Positions 51,220 through 60,843 of a stretch of 64,000 nucleotides of DNA are shown here, piece by piece. This DNA comes from Streptomyces sp. SS1-1 (GTDB taxonomy: Bacteria; Actinomycetota; Actinomycetes; Streptomycetales; Streptomycetaceae), in the NCBI RefSeq assembly GCF_008973465.1, contig NZ_WBXN01000004.1:3512501-3576500 (forward strand). The letters are read 5' to 3'. Numbering within the stretch: position 1 is the first letter of the stretch; the number at the start of each line of letters is the position of its first letter. The notes under the pieces were generated by a model that saw only the letters and a program-made list of their open reading frames with translations, searched no databases and was not told the DNA's origin. A program made the position numbers and the translations under genes.

Positions 51220-52047
51220 GTGACCCACGCACGGCAGCACCAGATCCAGGTCGTCGCCCACCGCGGAGCCTCCGAGGACGCCCCCGAACACACCCTGGCC
51301 GCGTACCGGAAGGCGATCGAGGACGGCGCCGACGCCCTCGAGTGCGACGTCCGCCTCACCGCCGACGGGCATCTCGTCTGCGTCCACGACCGCCGCGTCA
51401 ACCGCACCTCCAACGGCCGCGGCGCGGTCTCCGCGCTGGAGCTCGCCGAGCTGGCCGCCCTGGACTTCGGCTCCCGCAGGAACCGCGACTCCTGGAAGAA
51501 CCGAGCGGAGGAGCCGGACTGGGAGGTCCGCCCCGAGGACCCGGAGGACACCTCCGTCCTCACCCTGGAGCGGCTGCTGGAGCTCGTCGCCGACGCGGGA
51601 CGCCGGGTGGAGCTGGCGATCGAGACCAAGCACCCCACCCGCTGGGCGGGCCAGGTCGAGGAGCGCCTGCTGCACCTGCTGAAACGGTTCGGACTGGACG
51701 CCCCGGCCGCCCCCGCCGAGTCGCCGGTACGGATCATGAGCTTCTCGGCGCGCTCCCTGCACCGCGTGCGCGCGGCGTCGCCGACCCTGCCGACCGTCTA
51801 CCTGATGCAGTTCGTCTCGCCCCGGCTGCGGGACGGGCGGCTGCCCGCGGGCGTGCACATCGCCGGCCCCTCGATCCGCATCCTGCGCAGCCACCCCGCG
51901 TACGTACAGCGCCTGAAGGCGGCCGGCCACCAGGTGCACGTGTGGACCGTGAACGAGCCCGAGGACGTGGATCTCTGCGTCCGGCTCGGTGTCGACGGCA
52001 TCATCACCAACCGCCCGCGCGCGGTGCTGGACCAGCTCGGACGCTGA
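51220..52047 (+). CDS. Glycerophosphodiester phosphodiesterase
   Basis: A 275-residue enzyme that cleaves glycerophosphodiesters to glycerol-3-phosphate and an alcohol. Motifs: [32 protein letters not shown] and ELAIETKHP supply the catalytic His and metal ligands; the terminal strand is [10 protein letters not shown]. No signal peptide is seen from the chosen GTG 51220, so it is probably cytosolic. An ATG at 51212 is in a different frame and makes only four codons. Confidence 0.92.
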   Translation: MTHARQHQIQVVAHRGASEDAPEHTLAAYRKAIEDGADALECDVRLTADGHLVCVHDRRVNRTSNGRGAVSALELAELAALDFGSRRNRDSWKNRAEEPDWEVRPEDPEDTSVLTLERLLELVADAGRRVELAIETKHPTRWAGQVEERLLHLLKRFGLDAPAAPAESPVRIMSFSARSLHRVRAASPTLPTVYLMQFVSPRLRDGRLPAGVHIAGPSIRILRSHPAYVQRLKAAGHQVHVWTVNEPEDVDLCVRLGVDGIITNRPRAVLDQLGR

Positions 52048-52287
52048 AGCCCCCGGCGGGTGCGCCGCGATCCCCGTACGACCTCTTGACCCGGTGGTCC
52101 CGGGGGCCTCATCCTCCACTCTCAGCCACACCGTCGGATTTCAGCCATCCCGGTGACAGGGAGTGCTCCGGCGCGTTCGCTGCGTGTTCGGTCGTTGCGA
52201 ATGCGTCACCGGACCTTGTTTGGCCGGTTTCCGGTCCAGGCCAAGAGGGCATCCACTCCGTGGCGTGGGGCGAAGGAGGTCTCGGGG

Positions 52288-52839
52288 GTGGCGTTGGTGG
52301 TGGCACAGGAGGTGCCCACGTCGTCGAGCATGGCCGTACCCCATGGTCCTGCGGGCGTGGGGAAGGCGAGGCACCGCATGCGGGCGCAGCTGCGCAGCGG
52401 CGGGGTCCCGGAATCGGTCATCGACGACGCCGTACTGATTCTGTCCGAGCTCTTGAGCAACGCCTGCAAACACGGCCGGCCGCTCGGCGACTCCCTGGCG
52501 GGGGACGGCGACGTCCGCGCGGCCTGGCGGGTGGACGGCGGCGGCAGGCTCACCGTGGAGGTGACGGACGGCGGCGGACCCACCCGCCCCGCTCCGGCGA
52601 CGCCCTCGGTCACCGCGCACGGCGGCCGCGGGCTCAACATCATCAGCGCCCTGTCCGACGACTGGGGCGTGCGGGACGACGTGCTGGGCGAGGTCACGGT
52701 CTGGGTGGTCGTCCACGGCGACGTCCGCGCGGCGCACGCCGGGCACCGGCGCGACGACTTCGCTACGCGCGTCACCGCGCCGGCGGTCAGCGCCATCCCC
52801 GGCCTGGACTTCACGGACGCCTTCGACGACCTGGACTGA
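52288..52839 (+). CDS. Anti-sigma-factor-like ATP-binding protein (HATPase_c)
   Basis: A 183-residue protein of the RsbW/SpoIIAB-like HATPase group. N-box [14 protein letters not shown]1 VEVTDGGG and G2 [17 protein letters not shown] are present. Such proteins bind sigma factors or anti-anti-sigma factors. The start is GTG 52288, seven bases after a full AAGGAGGT; frames to upstream starts at 52153 and 52201 lack one. No partner genes adjacent. Confidence 0.88.
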   Translation: MALVVAQEVPTSSSMAVPHGPAGVGKARHRMRAQLRSGGVPESVIDDAVLILSELLSNACKHGRPLGDSLAGDGDVRAAWRVDGGGRLTVEVTDGGGPTRPAPATPSVTAHGGRGLNIISALSDDWGVRDDVLGEVTVWVVVHGDVRAAHAGHRRDDFATRVTAPAVSAIPGLDFTDAFDDLD

Positions 52840-52879
52840 CGGACCGTCGGCCACGGCCTCCGGACGACGGGCGCGCCCG

Positions 52880-53060
52880 CTTCTCCGGACCCCCGCTCCA
52901 CCGGCACGCACGCCTCCCCGCTCCACTGGCACGCGCGCCTCTCGGACCGCCGCTCCACCGGCACACCCGCCCCCGGACCGCCGCTCGACCGGACCCCCGC
53001 TCCACCGGCACGCGCGCCTCCCCGGACCCCCGCTCCACCGCCACGCCCACCTCCCCCCAC
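52880..53060. repeat. Degenerate tandem repeat of about 32 bp
   Basis: About five imperfect units with the core CCGCTCCACCGGCACGC and CGGACCCCCG, filling the gap between the ATPase and SEC-C genes. It does not make a recognisable protein in any frame. Confidence 0.75.
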
Positions 53061-53174
53061 CACCGCTTCCCCCCGGCACACGCGCGTCCTCCGTCCACAG
53101 GCTCCCGTCGACCCTGGCGGAAACGGCTAGGCTCGCGCCCGTACCAGACGCGCCGTAACCGGGAGACACCCACG

Positions 53175-54140
53175 ATGGCCAAGAAGCGACCCCAGACCAA
53201 GGCCAAGCGCCCGCAGATCGCCGACGGAGAGGTCCCGGTCGTCGGCGCACGCGAGCCCTGCCCCTGCGGAAGCGGCCGCCGCTACAAGGCCTGTCACGGC
53301 CGGGCAGCCGCGCAGGCGGTGACCGAGCTGGTGCAGCGCCCGTTCGAGGGGCTGCCGGGCGAGTGCGACTGGGTCGCGCTGCGCGAGCTGGTGCCCGCCG
53401 CCACGGCCGAGCTGACCCTGAAGGGCGGCCTCCCCGAGGGTGTCCCGTCCGTCACCCTGGCCACCGTGCTCCCGATGGCCTGGCCCGCGCTGCGCCGGGA
53501 CGACGGCTCGGTCCTCCTCGGCCTGCAGAACGACACGGCGTCCGGCGACATCAGCCGCGACCTCGCCGACACCCTCCAGCAGGCCCTCGCCGCCCAGCCG
53601 GGCACGCCGGTCCAGGGCCGCCGCGCCCCGGCCGACGGCCCGCGGCTGCAGGACCTCCTCGACCCCGAAGGCGCGTTCGAGCCAGTTGTGCACCCGGGCT
53701 TCGAGTTCTGGGTCCCCGACGCGGAGAACGCGACCGCCGAGGTGACCGCCTCCCTGGAGCGCGCCAACGCCGCGGCCATCCCGACCGTGAAGCTGACCGG
53801 CGTGGACTCGGCCTACTGGTGCGAGACCCCGGAGAAGAACCACCTGCGCTGGGTCATGCCGCACCCCGAGGAGCAGCTTCTGGACGCGCTCGCGCGGCTG
53901 CACGCGGCGGGCACGTCGAGCCTCGGCGAGGGCACCCGCCTGGTGGGCTCCTTCCGTGCTCACGGCCTGACCGTGCCCGTCTGGGACCTGCCGAGCGGTG
54001 TCGGCGCGGAGGACGTGGAGAAGCCGGCGGCCGAGTTCGCCGAGCGGCTGGCCGCCGCCCTGGCGACCGACGCCCCGCTGACGCCGGACGAGCGCCGTGC
54101 GCGCGGCGGGCTGACCAACCGGCAGGTCACCCTCAGCTGA
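53175..54140 (+). CDS. DUF5926 family protein with N-terminal SEC-C zinc motif
   Basis: A 321-residue soluble protein. The N-terminal SEC-C motif [16 protein letters not shown] binds zinc and in SecA contacts SecB or ribosome; the rest is the DUF5926 domain, common in actinobacteria and of unknown function. ATG 53175. A lysine-rich start ([13 protein letters not shown]) suggests nucleic-acid or ribosome association. Confidence 0.88.
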   Translation: MAKKRPQTKAKRPQIADGEVPVVGAREPCPCGSGRRYKACHGRAAAQAVTELVQRPFEGLPGECDWVALRELVPAATAELTLKGGLPEGVPSVTLATVLPMAWPALRRDDGSVLLGLQNDTASGDISRDLADTLQQALAAQPGTPVQGRRAPADGPRLQDLLDPEGAFEPVVHPGFEFWVPDAENATAEVTASLERANAAAIPTVKLTGVDSAYWCETPEKNHLRWVMPHPEEQLLDALARLHAAGTSSLGEGTRLVGSFRAHGLTVPVWDLPSGVGAEDVEKPAAEFAERLAAALATDAPLTPDERRARGGLTNRQVTLS

Positions 54141-54267
54141 CGAGAGGGGGGCGGGCGGCCCCGGCTGAACGGCGGTTCAGCGGGACGCGCCCGCCCGCAC
54201 GGGGTGAATCCGATCACAACTCCCCTGCGGGGCAAGGGAATCCGTGACTGGAAAGCCCGGATCGAAT

Positions 54268-54346
54268 TTGCGAACCGCCGACTTCTTGTTACCGTTCGAG
54301 TAGCCCGGTTGCTGGTGCATCCCCCGTCGCCAGCAACCGGGTCTTT
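54268..54346 (+). ncRNA. Candidate small RNA: promoter placed directly before a strong terminator
   Basis: -35 TTGCGA (54268-54273), 16-bp spacer, -10 TACCGT (54290-54295). Eight bases later comes a perfect 12-bp stem, CCCGGTTGCTGG (54304-54315) with CCAGCAACCGGG (54330-54341), then TCTTT. A transcript would be about 45 nt, mostly the hairpin. It may instead be a terminator of the upstream gene with a chance promoter. Confidence 0.45.
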
Positions 54347-54382
54347 CCATGTGCGCGGCCCTTTACGGAACGCCGCCGCCTG

Positions 54383-55033
54383 TCAACCGCCCGTGGTCGA
54401 CCCCGCCGACGCGGGCGCGGAGTTGCTGGCGGAACGCAGCAACAGCGCCCGGCGTCCGGCCCGTTCGGCGAACTCGGTGACCGCCGTGTAGCCGTCGGCT
54501 CCCGCGCGGGTGCGCTGCCGGGGCGTCTCACAGGTCCCCGGGTCGTCCCCGGCGCCCACCGCGCAGCGCATCCGGACCGTGCGCCCCTCCGGCCCCATCA
54601 GGCTCAGCACGGAGTCCAGGGCGCCGCCCGTGGCGTTGCGGTAGTAGGTGCGCGCCCAGGTCTCCTCGCCCTGCGTGAGGACACAGGTCTGCGCCTCGAC
54701 GCCCTCGGGCGAGGTGAGTTCGGGCCCGCAGCGCACGGCCGTCGCGATGCCGAGCCCGAGCAGGCCGGACGGCGCGACGGACGGCGCCTTCGCGTCGGCG
54801 CGGGGGGACGGGTGCGCGGCGCCGTCGCGCGAGGAGCGCGCCGGGGCGTCCTTCGCGGGGGCGTCGGCCGTGGACCGGCCGGCCTCGACGACCTGGCCGG
54901 CGGCCGCCCAGGCCAGTGGCAGGGCGATCGCGGCCGCCGCGACGGACGCGAGGGCGATCAGACGGACTCTTCGCTGGTGGGGCCCGCGCCGATGTGACGA
55001 CGGTGCCCTTTTTCCCCTGGAATGACGCGGCAT
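54383..55033 (-). CDS. Membrane-anchored or secreted hypothetical protein
   Basis: A 216-residue protein. A basic N-terminus (RHSRGKRAPSSHRRGPHQRRVR) and membrane segment (about 25-46) precede a disordered Ala/Asp-rich linker and an extracytoplasmic domain with four Cys (VRCGPEL, QTCVLTQ, MRCAVGA, GTCETPR). Start ATG 55033. The frame is well preserved; function unknown. Confidence 0.75.
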   Translation of the reverse strand: MPRHSRGKRAPSSHRRGPHQRRVRLIALASVAAAAIALPLAWAAAGQVVEAGRSTADAPAKDAPARSSRDGAAHPSPRADAKAPSVAPSGLLGLGIATAVRCGPELTSPEGVEAQTCVLTQGEETWARTYYRNATGGALDSVLSLMGPEGRTVRMRCAVGAGDDPGTCETPRQRTRAGADGYTAVTEFAERAGRRALLLRSASNSAPASAGSTTGG

Positions 55034-55088
55034 AGGGCGGAATCTAACGATCCGGGGCCCGAGCGCGGTCCGCGCGCGCCGGACAGCC

Positions 55089-55748
55089 CTACAACTCGGG
55101 CGCGCTCACACCCGTACGAGTGAGCGCCTCGACCACCGCGTCGACCACGGCCTCCACGTCCGGCACCCATGGCGAGGCGGAGCCGGGCAGCGGGGCGCGC
55201 TGCCAGCTGATCGGCCCCAGCCCCGTTTCGGAGGGCGGCAGGGCGAGGTAGCCGCCCTCGCCGTGGAAGCGCAGCGAGCCGGGGACGAAGTCCTTGGCGT
55301 ACAGCAGCTCGCCGAGCTGTTCCATCGAGTAGGGCTTCACCAGGATCGACCAGCGGGCCGGCGAGGCGACGACCGGGCCGAGGCGCATGCCCATCCGGTC
55401 GAGCGCGGCCAGGGCGTGGGCGGCCGGCAGGGCGGGCAGGCTGACCGCGCAGGGCGCCGTGCCGCCCGTGGCGAGGATGATCGGGGCCGTCGGCCTGTTG
55501 GCCCACCACCAGCGCACCATGCGCTCGTCGGTGGTGGCCGCGAGGAGGCCGGGGTCGAAGGGATGGGCTCCGGGCACCGTGCACTCGGGGTCGGGACAGC
55601 CGCAGCGGCCCCGCCCCTGCGGGGGTGCCGTCACGCCCGGCAGCACGGGCCATCGCCATTGTGTCGCGAAGGTCAGGGCCGCGCTGATCAGCTCAGACTT
55701 CCCGTCACCACGCAGGAGCCTGCGTCGCCTTCCGAGGATCTCGCGCAT
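55089..55748 (-). CDS. Prim-Pol-like protein with degenerate active site
   Basis: A 219-residue protein with the N-terminal layout of bifunctional primase/polymerase proteins (AALTFATQWRWPVLPGV, CGCPDPECTVPGAHPFDPGLLAATTDERMVRWWWANRPTAPIILATGG). Where active enzymes have the DxD triad it reads PCAVSLPALP, and no sxH motif follows, so catalysis is unlikely. Conserved as a stand-alone gene in streptomycetes; perhaps a regulatory or nucleotide-binding relic. Confidence 0.8.
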   Translation of the reverse strand: MREILGRRRRLLRGDGKSELISAALTFATQWRWPVLPGVTAPPQGRGRCGCPDPECTVPGAHPFDPGLLAATTDERMVRWWWANRPTAPIILATGGTAPCAVSLPALPAAHALAALDRMGMRLGPVVASPARWSILVKPYSMEQLGELLYAKDFVPGSLRFHGEGGYLALPPSETGLGPISWQRAPLPGSASPWVPDVEAVVDAVVEALTRTGVSAPEL

Positions 55749-56208
55749 GAGCGCTCGTTCCTTTCCGTTGCACCGCTGGCAACACCGAGGATCACATCAC
55801 ACCATGTGTCGATCACTTCACTCTGCGTACCTGTTGGCGCATCACACCCCTGCTCCGGGCAAGGGACACCCCTATGGGCCGAACGTGGACTGCGTCCGTG
55901 GCGGCCTCGTCCATACTGCGTCTACCAGAAGCATGGGCATGGCGTGGGGTGGCGAAGTCTGGCGTTTTGCGTCGCGCGTATTTCTCTTCGCCTCCGCCAC
56001 GGGAGGATGGGGCACGATCGTCGGTGGCTAGGACGCTCGGCTCCGTCACCAGGTTCCGGGTGGCCGTCAACCACCCCTGGTCTTCACCGAGTACGTACCC
56101 ATCACGACCGCTGTGACGCTCCGTGGAGCGAAACCAGTCGACCGCAATACCCCGTTCCCTGAGGCAGTTTCAAGCCAACTTTGCCTGGACGCAAGAGGTG
56201 TACGCGGA
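55749..56208. other. Long divergent intergenic region
   Basis: No supported gene. It separates the Prim-Pol-like gene (minus) from the phosphatase gene (plus) and contains CACAT/ATGTG and GATCAC words near 55790-55825, possible promoter elements. Confidence 0.45.
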
Positions 56209-57762
56209 ATGCGCACGCATCCCACGGACACCAGGAATCCCCGCAGGACAATGCTGGACATCCCCTCACGAGTGCGTGTACATGTGGAGACACTGCTGGC
56301 GGCGCAGAATGACATGGGGGTTTGCGATGCTTTTGAGCAGTACGCACCGGTCGGAAAGCCGGACGCCATGAACGCCCCTCACCCTTCGAAAGTGGCCGGA
56401 ATCGATTCAACGGTTCCCTCACCCGCACACACTGTCGCGCCCACGCCCGCAGCCCCGGACGCCCCGGCGGTCGCCTCACCGCACGCGCCGGGCGCCCTGC
56501 TCCAGGACCGCCTCGCCGGCTGGGTGTCGGACCTGACGACCCTGCACGAACTCACCGAGCGCCTGGTCCGCACCGACTCGCTCGACGAAGCCCTCCAGGA
56601 ACTGCTGCGCGCCGGGTCCGCCCTCGTGGGCGCCCGGCGCGGTCTCGTCGTCCTGGAACCGGGCGACGGACAGGGACCCGACACCACCATCGGCCTGGGC
56701 CTCGCCCGCGCCGACCTCGGGCACATCGAGACCGTGCCGCGCAGCGCGATGTCGTACGGGCGGATCCTCGACGGACTGCCCGGCGGCGACGGCGAGATCA
56801 CCGAGCCCGACCTGCTCGCCGAGGACGGACTGGACCCGCGTCACCGCGAGGTCGCCGCCCGCCTCGGCTACGCCGCCAGCTACGCCCTGCCGCTGTCCAC
56901 CGAGGGCGCCGGACGCCTCGGCGCCGCCGTCTGGCTGTACGACGAGCCCGCCGAACCGGCCGAGCGCCAGCGCCACCTCGTCGGCCTCTACACCCGGTCC
57001 GCGGCCGCGCACCTGGCCCGGCTCGTCGAGGTCGAGCGCACCCGCGCGGCCATGCGGACCATGACCGAGGAGCTGCTGCCCGCCCGGCTGCCCCGCACGG
57101 CCGGTGTACAGCTCGCCGTGCGCCACGGCACCGGGCCGCGCGGCGGCGGCGACTGGTACGACGCGCTGCCGCTGCCGGACGCCGCGCTGGGCCTCGCGGT
57201 CGGCTCGGTGACCGGGTCCGGGCCGAGCGCGGTGGCCGCGATGGGCCGGCTCCGGGCCAGCCTGCGGGCGTACGCCGTGATGGAGGGCGAGGACCCGGTG
57301 GCGGTCCTGTCCGACCTGGAGCTGCTGCTGCGGCTCACCGAGCCGGCCCGCTCCGCGACCGCGCTGTTCGCCTACTGCGAGCCCGCCCTCCGCAAGATCA
57401 CGCTGGCCGGTGCCGGCCACAGCCCGCCGCTGCTGATCGGGGAGCGGCGCACCGAGTTCGTGGAGACGTCCGTGTCCGCGCCGCTCGGGATGCTGGCCTG
57501 CTGGGAGGCGCCCAGCGTGGAGCTGACCGTGGAGGCCGGGGAGACCGTCCTGCTCTACACCGACGGGCTGCTGCACCGCACCGGCGACCCGACCGACCGG
57601 GCCTTCGCGCGGCTGCACTCGGCCGCCGCCGGGGTGCCCCGGGCGCTGCGGCAGGACCCGGAGGCGGTCGCCGACCACGTGCTGCGGGCCGTGCTGCCCG
57701 AGGGCCTCGACGGCACCGACAGCGACGAGGACGTCGTCCTGCTGGCCGCTCGCTTCGCGTGA
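56209..57762 (+). CDS. GAF-domain PP2C/SpoIIE-type phosphatase
   Basis: A 517-residue soluble signalling phosphatase. A GAF sensor (about residues 115-275) is followed by the SpoIIE-like PP2C domain (about 300-515: HGTGPRGGGDWYDALPL, VGSVTGSGPSAVAAM, LAGAGHSPPLLI, VLLYTDGLLHRTGD, DEDVVLLAARF). It would dephosphorylate an anti-anti-sigma factor. The start is uncertain; ATG 56209 after AAGAGGTG was chosen, ATG 56251 is also possible. The first Asp of the DG pair is Ser-Val here (GSVTG) instead of GDV-xG, so one metal ligand may be lost. Confidence 0.82.
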   Translation: MRTHPTDTRNPRRTMLDIPSRVRVHVETLLAAQNDMGVCDAFEQYAPVGKPDAMNAPHPSKVAGIDSTVPSPAHTVAPTPAAPDAPAVASPHAPGALLQDRLAGWVSDLTTLHELTERLVRTDSLDEALQELLRAGSALVGARRGLVVLEPGDGQGPDTTIGLGLARADLGHIETVPRSAMSYGRILDGLPGGDGEITEPDLLAEDGLDPRHREVAARLGYAASYALPLSTEGAGRLGAAVWLYDEPAEPAERQRHLVGLYTRSAAAHLARLVEVERTRAAMRTMTEELLPARLPRTAGVQLAVRHGTGPRGGGDWYDALPLPDAALGLAVGSVTGSGPSAVAAMGRLRASLRAYAVMEGEDPVAVLSDLELLLRLTEPARSATALFAYCEPALRKITLAGAGHSPPLLIGERRTEFVETSVSAPLGMLACWEAPSVELTVEAGETVLLYTDGLLHRTGDPTDRAFARLHSAAAGVPRALRQDPEAVADHVLRAVLPEGLDGTDSDEDVVLLAARFA

Positions 57763-57907
57763 CGCCTCGCGGGCCCTCGGTGACCGTCCCATAACAGCCG
57801 CGTGGCCTGCGCCATAGCAGCGGCGGACGGCTCGTCCCGCACCCCCGGCACGGGCGGGCGCGACCGTACGATGGACGGGGTCGAATGCCGTATCGAGGAG
57901 GATGACC

Positions 57908-59362
57908 GTGGCCGACGAGCTCCCGGAGACCCCGGAAGAGACGGAAGAGCCGATCAAGCAGCGCAAGAACGGCCTGTACCCGGGCGTGTCCGACGAGCTC
58001 GCCGAGAACATGAAGTCCGGCTGGGCCGACACCGAACTGCACGACCTGCGGCCGATCCCGCAGGCCGCCGAGACCGCCGCCCGCCGCGCCGCGCTGTCCG
58101 CGCGCTTCCCGGGCGAGCGCCTGGTGATCCCGGCGGGCAACCTGAAGACGCGCTCCAACGACACCGAGTACCCCTTCCGGGCCTCCGTCGAGTACGCGTA
58201 CCTCACCGGCAACCAGACCGAGGACGGCGTGCTCGTCCTCGAGCCCGTCGCCGGCGGCCACGAGGCCACGATCTACCTGCTGCCGCGCTCCGACCGGGAG
58301 AACGGCGAGTTCTGGCTCTCCGGCCAGGGCGAGCTGTGGGTCGGCCGGCGCCACTCCCTCACCGAGGCCGAGAAGCTGTACGGCATCCCCGCCTCCGACG
58401 TGCGCGAGCTGCCCGAGAAGCTGCGCGAGGCGACCGGCCCGGTCCGGGTCGTGCGCGGGTACGACGCCGGCATCGAGGCCGCGCTGACCGACAAGGTCAC
58501 CGCCGAGCGGGACGAGGAGCTGCGGGTCTTCCTGTCCGAGGCGCGCCTCGTCAAGGACGACTTCGAGATCGGCGAGCTGCAGAAGGCCGTCGACTCGACC
58601 GTGCGCGGCTTCGAGGACGTCGTGAAGGTCCTCGACAGGGCCGAGGCGACCTCCGAGCGCTACATCGAGGGCACGTTCTTCCTCCGCGCGCGCGTCGAGG
58701 GCAACGACGTCGGCTACGGCTCCATCTGCGCCGCCGGCCCGCACGCGTGCACGCTGCACTGGGTGCGCAACGACGGCCCGGTCCGCTCCGGCGACCTGCT
58801 GCTGCTGGACGCGGGCGTCGAGACGCACACGTACTACACCGCCGACGTCACGCGGACGCTGCCGATCGACGGCCGGTACACGGAGATCCAGAAGAAGATC
58901 TACGACGCCGTGTACGACGCGCAGGAGGCCGGGATCGCGGCCGTGAAGCCGGGCGCGAAGTACCGCGACTTCCACGACGCCGCGCAGCGGGTGCTCACCG
59001 AGCGGCTCGTCGAGTGGGGTCTCGTGGAGGGCCCGGTCGAGCGGGTCCTGGAGCTGGGACTGCAGCGCCGCTGGACGCTGCACGGCACCGGGCACATGCT
59101 CGGCATGGACGTGCACGACTGCGCCGCCGCCCGCGTGGAGTCGTACGTCGACGGCACGCTGGAGCCCGGCATGGTGCTGACCGTCGAGCCGGGGCTGTAC
59201 TTCCAGGCCGACGACCTGACCGTGCCGGAGGAGTACCGCGGGATCGGCGTGCGGATCGAGGACGACATCCTCGTCACCGCCGACGGCAACCGGAACCTGA
59301 GCGCCGGGCTGCCGCGCCGCTCGGACGAGGTCGAGAGCTGGATGGCCGCGCTGAAGGGCTGA
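57908..59362 (+). CDS. pepP: Xaa-Pro aminopeptidase (aminopeptidase P)
   Basis: A 484-residue cytosolic metallopeptidase that removes N-terminal residues before proline. The N-terminal creatinase-like domain (about 30-235) is followed by the pita-bread domain with metal ligands Asp (LLLLDAGVE), Asp (YTADVTRT), His (LHGTGHMLG), Glu (TVEPGLY) and Glu (VRIEDDIL). GTG 57908 is preferred because GAGGAGG ends six bases before it; ATG 57902 directly abuts the site. Confidence 0.93.
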   Translation: MADELPETPEETEEPIKQRKNGLYPGVSDELAENMKSGWADTELHDLRPIPQAAETAARRAALSARFPGERLVIPAGNLKTRSNDTEYPFRASVEYAYLTGNQTEDGVLVLEPVAGGHEATIYLLPRSDRENGEFWLSGQGELWVGRRHSLTEAEKLYGIPASDVRELPEKLREATGPVRVVRGYDAGIEAALTDKVTAERDEELRVFLSEARLVKDDFEIGELQKAVDSTVRGFEDVVKVLDRAEATSERYIEGTFFLRARVEGNDVGYGSICAAGPHACTLHWVRNDGPVRSGDLLLLDAGVETHTYYTADVTRTLPIDGRYTEIQKKIYDAVYDAQEAGIAAVKPGAKYRDFHDAAQRVLTERLVEWGLVEGPVERVLELGLQRRWTLHGTGHMLGMDVHDCAAARVESYVDGTLEPGMVLTVEPGLYFQADDLTVPEEYRGIGVRIEDDILVTADGNRNLSAGLPRRSDEVESWMAALKG

Positions 59363-59385
59363 GGTCCGGCGGCTGACGGACGGAG

Positions 59386-59419
59386 GACGGCCGGGTGCCC
59401 TGCGGGGCGCCCGGCCGTC
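59386..59419 (+). terminator. Terminator after aminopeptidase P
   Basis: ACGGCCGGG (59387-59395) with CCCGGCCGT (59410-59418) and an inner GCCC/GGGC pair. It covers a GTG at 59395, arguing that the next gene starts farther downstream. Confidence 0.8.
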
Positions 59420-59436
59420 GTCGCTTCTGCTGGGGG

Positions 59437-60789
59437 GTGGGGGTGGATCTGCATCTCGCGGTCGCCGCGGGCGAGGGGCGCCGGGCGGGCCTGGAGCGCG
59501 CCCTGCGGGACGCCGTACGGGACGGGCGGCTCGCGCCCGGGGAGCGGCTGCCCGCCACGCGGCAGCTGGCCGGGGAGCTCGGCGTCTCCCGGAACACGGT
59601 GAAGGCCGCCTACGACCAGCTCGTCGCGGAGGGGTTCCTGACCGCCCGCCAGGGCTCGGGCACGCGGGTCGCCGCGCTGCCGCCCGCCGAGACGGGGGCG
59701 CCCGGGGCGCGCGAGCCCGCGCGTGCGCCGCGCTTCGATCTGCGGCCCGGCAGCCCGGACGTCGGGGCGTTCCCGGCGGCTGCCTGGCTGCGGGCGCTGC
59801 GCTCGGCGGTCACCAGGGCGCCCGCCCTCGCCTACGACTACGGCGACCCGCGCGGGCGGATCGAGCTGCGGACCGCGCTGTCGGGCTATCTGGGCCGGGC
59901 CCGCGGGGTGGTCGCTCCCCCGGAGCGCATCGTGATCACCTCCGGATACGTGCAGGGGCTGGCGCTGCTCACGCGGGTGCTGGACGGCGGCCCGGTCGCC
60001 ATGGAGGACCCCGGTCTGCCGTTCCATCGGGAGGTCGTACGGCGGCACGGGGGTGCGGTGGTGCCGCTGGAGGTCGACGGGCGGGGGGCGCGCACGCCCG
60101 GGGACTGCGCGGCCGTCGTCGTGACGCCCGCGCACCAGTACCCGACCGGGGTGACGCTCCATCCGGAGCGGCGGCGGGCGCTCACCGAGTGGGCCCGCGC
60201 GCGGGGCGCCCTGATCGTGGAGGACGACTACGACGGGGAGTTCCGCTACGACCGGCAGCCGGTCGGCGCCCTCCAGGGCATGGCGCCGGGGCAGGTGGCG
60301 TATCTGGGGACCGCCTCGAAGACGCTCGGGCCGGCGCTGCGGCTCGGCTGGATGGTGCTGCCGCCGCATCTCGTGGACGCCGTGGCCGACATCAAGCTGC
60401 ACAGCGACCACCACACCGAGTCCCTCGGACAGCTGGCGCTCGCCGAGCTGATCGACACTCACGCCTACGACCGGCACGTGCGGTCCTGCCGGCTGCGCTA
60501 CCGGCGGCGCCGGGACCGGCTCCTGGACCGGCTGGGGGCGCGCACGCGGGTGCGGGGGATCGCGGCCGGGCTGCACGCGCTGGTGGAGGTCGACGACGAG
60601 GAGCGCGTGCTGGCGCGGGCGCGGGAGCACGGGCTCGCGGTGGGACGGCTGGGCGACCACTGGCACACACCGGACGCGGGCAGGCCGCAGGGGCTGGTCG
60701 TGGGGTACGGCACGCCCCGGGAGGGCGCGTACCGGGAAGCGCTGGAGGTGCTGGCGCGGGTCCTGGACGAGGCCGGATTGGGCCCCTGA
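59437..60789 (+). CDS. MocR/PdxR-type regulator (GntR HTH fused to aminotransferase-like domain)
   Basis: About 450 residues. An N-terminal GntR winged helix (RLPATRQLAGELGVSRNTVKAAYDQLVAEGFLTARQGSGTRV) is joined by a linker to a fold-type I PLP-dependent domain with its Lys in TASKTLGPALRLGW. MocR proteins sense PLP or amino compounds and regulate vitamin B6, GABA or transport genes. The MFS gene begins 54 bp downstream on the same strand and is a likely target. The true start could also be GTG 59443. Confidence 0.9.
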   Translation: MGVDLHLAVAAGEGRRAGLERALRDAVRDGRLAPGERLPATRQLAGELGVSRNTVKAAYDQLVAEGFLTARQGSGTRVAALPPAETGAPGAREPARAPRFDLRPGSPDVGAFPAAAWLRALRSAVTRAPALAYDYGDPRGRIELRTALSGYLGRARGVVAPPERIVITSGYVQGLALLTRVLDGGPVAMEDPGLPFHREVVRRHGGAVVPLEVDGRGARTPGDCAAVVVTPAHQYPTGVTLHPERRRALTEWARARGALIVEDDYDGEFRYDRQPVGALQGMAPGQVAYLGTASKTLGPALRLGWMVLPPHLVDAVADIKLHSDHHTESLGQLALAELIDTHAYDRHVRSCRLRYRRRRDRLLDRLGARTRVRGIAAGLHALVEVDDEERVLARAREHGLAVGRLGDHWHTPDAGRPQGLVVGYGTPREGAYREALEVLARVLDEAGLGP

Positions 60790-60843
60790 AAGGCCCTCGG
60801 ATTGGGCCTCGTGACGGGCCCACCGCGACTCTACGGTCGTCCT

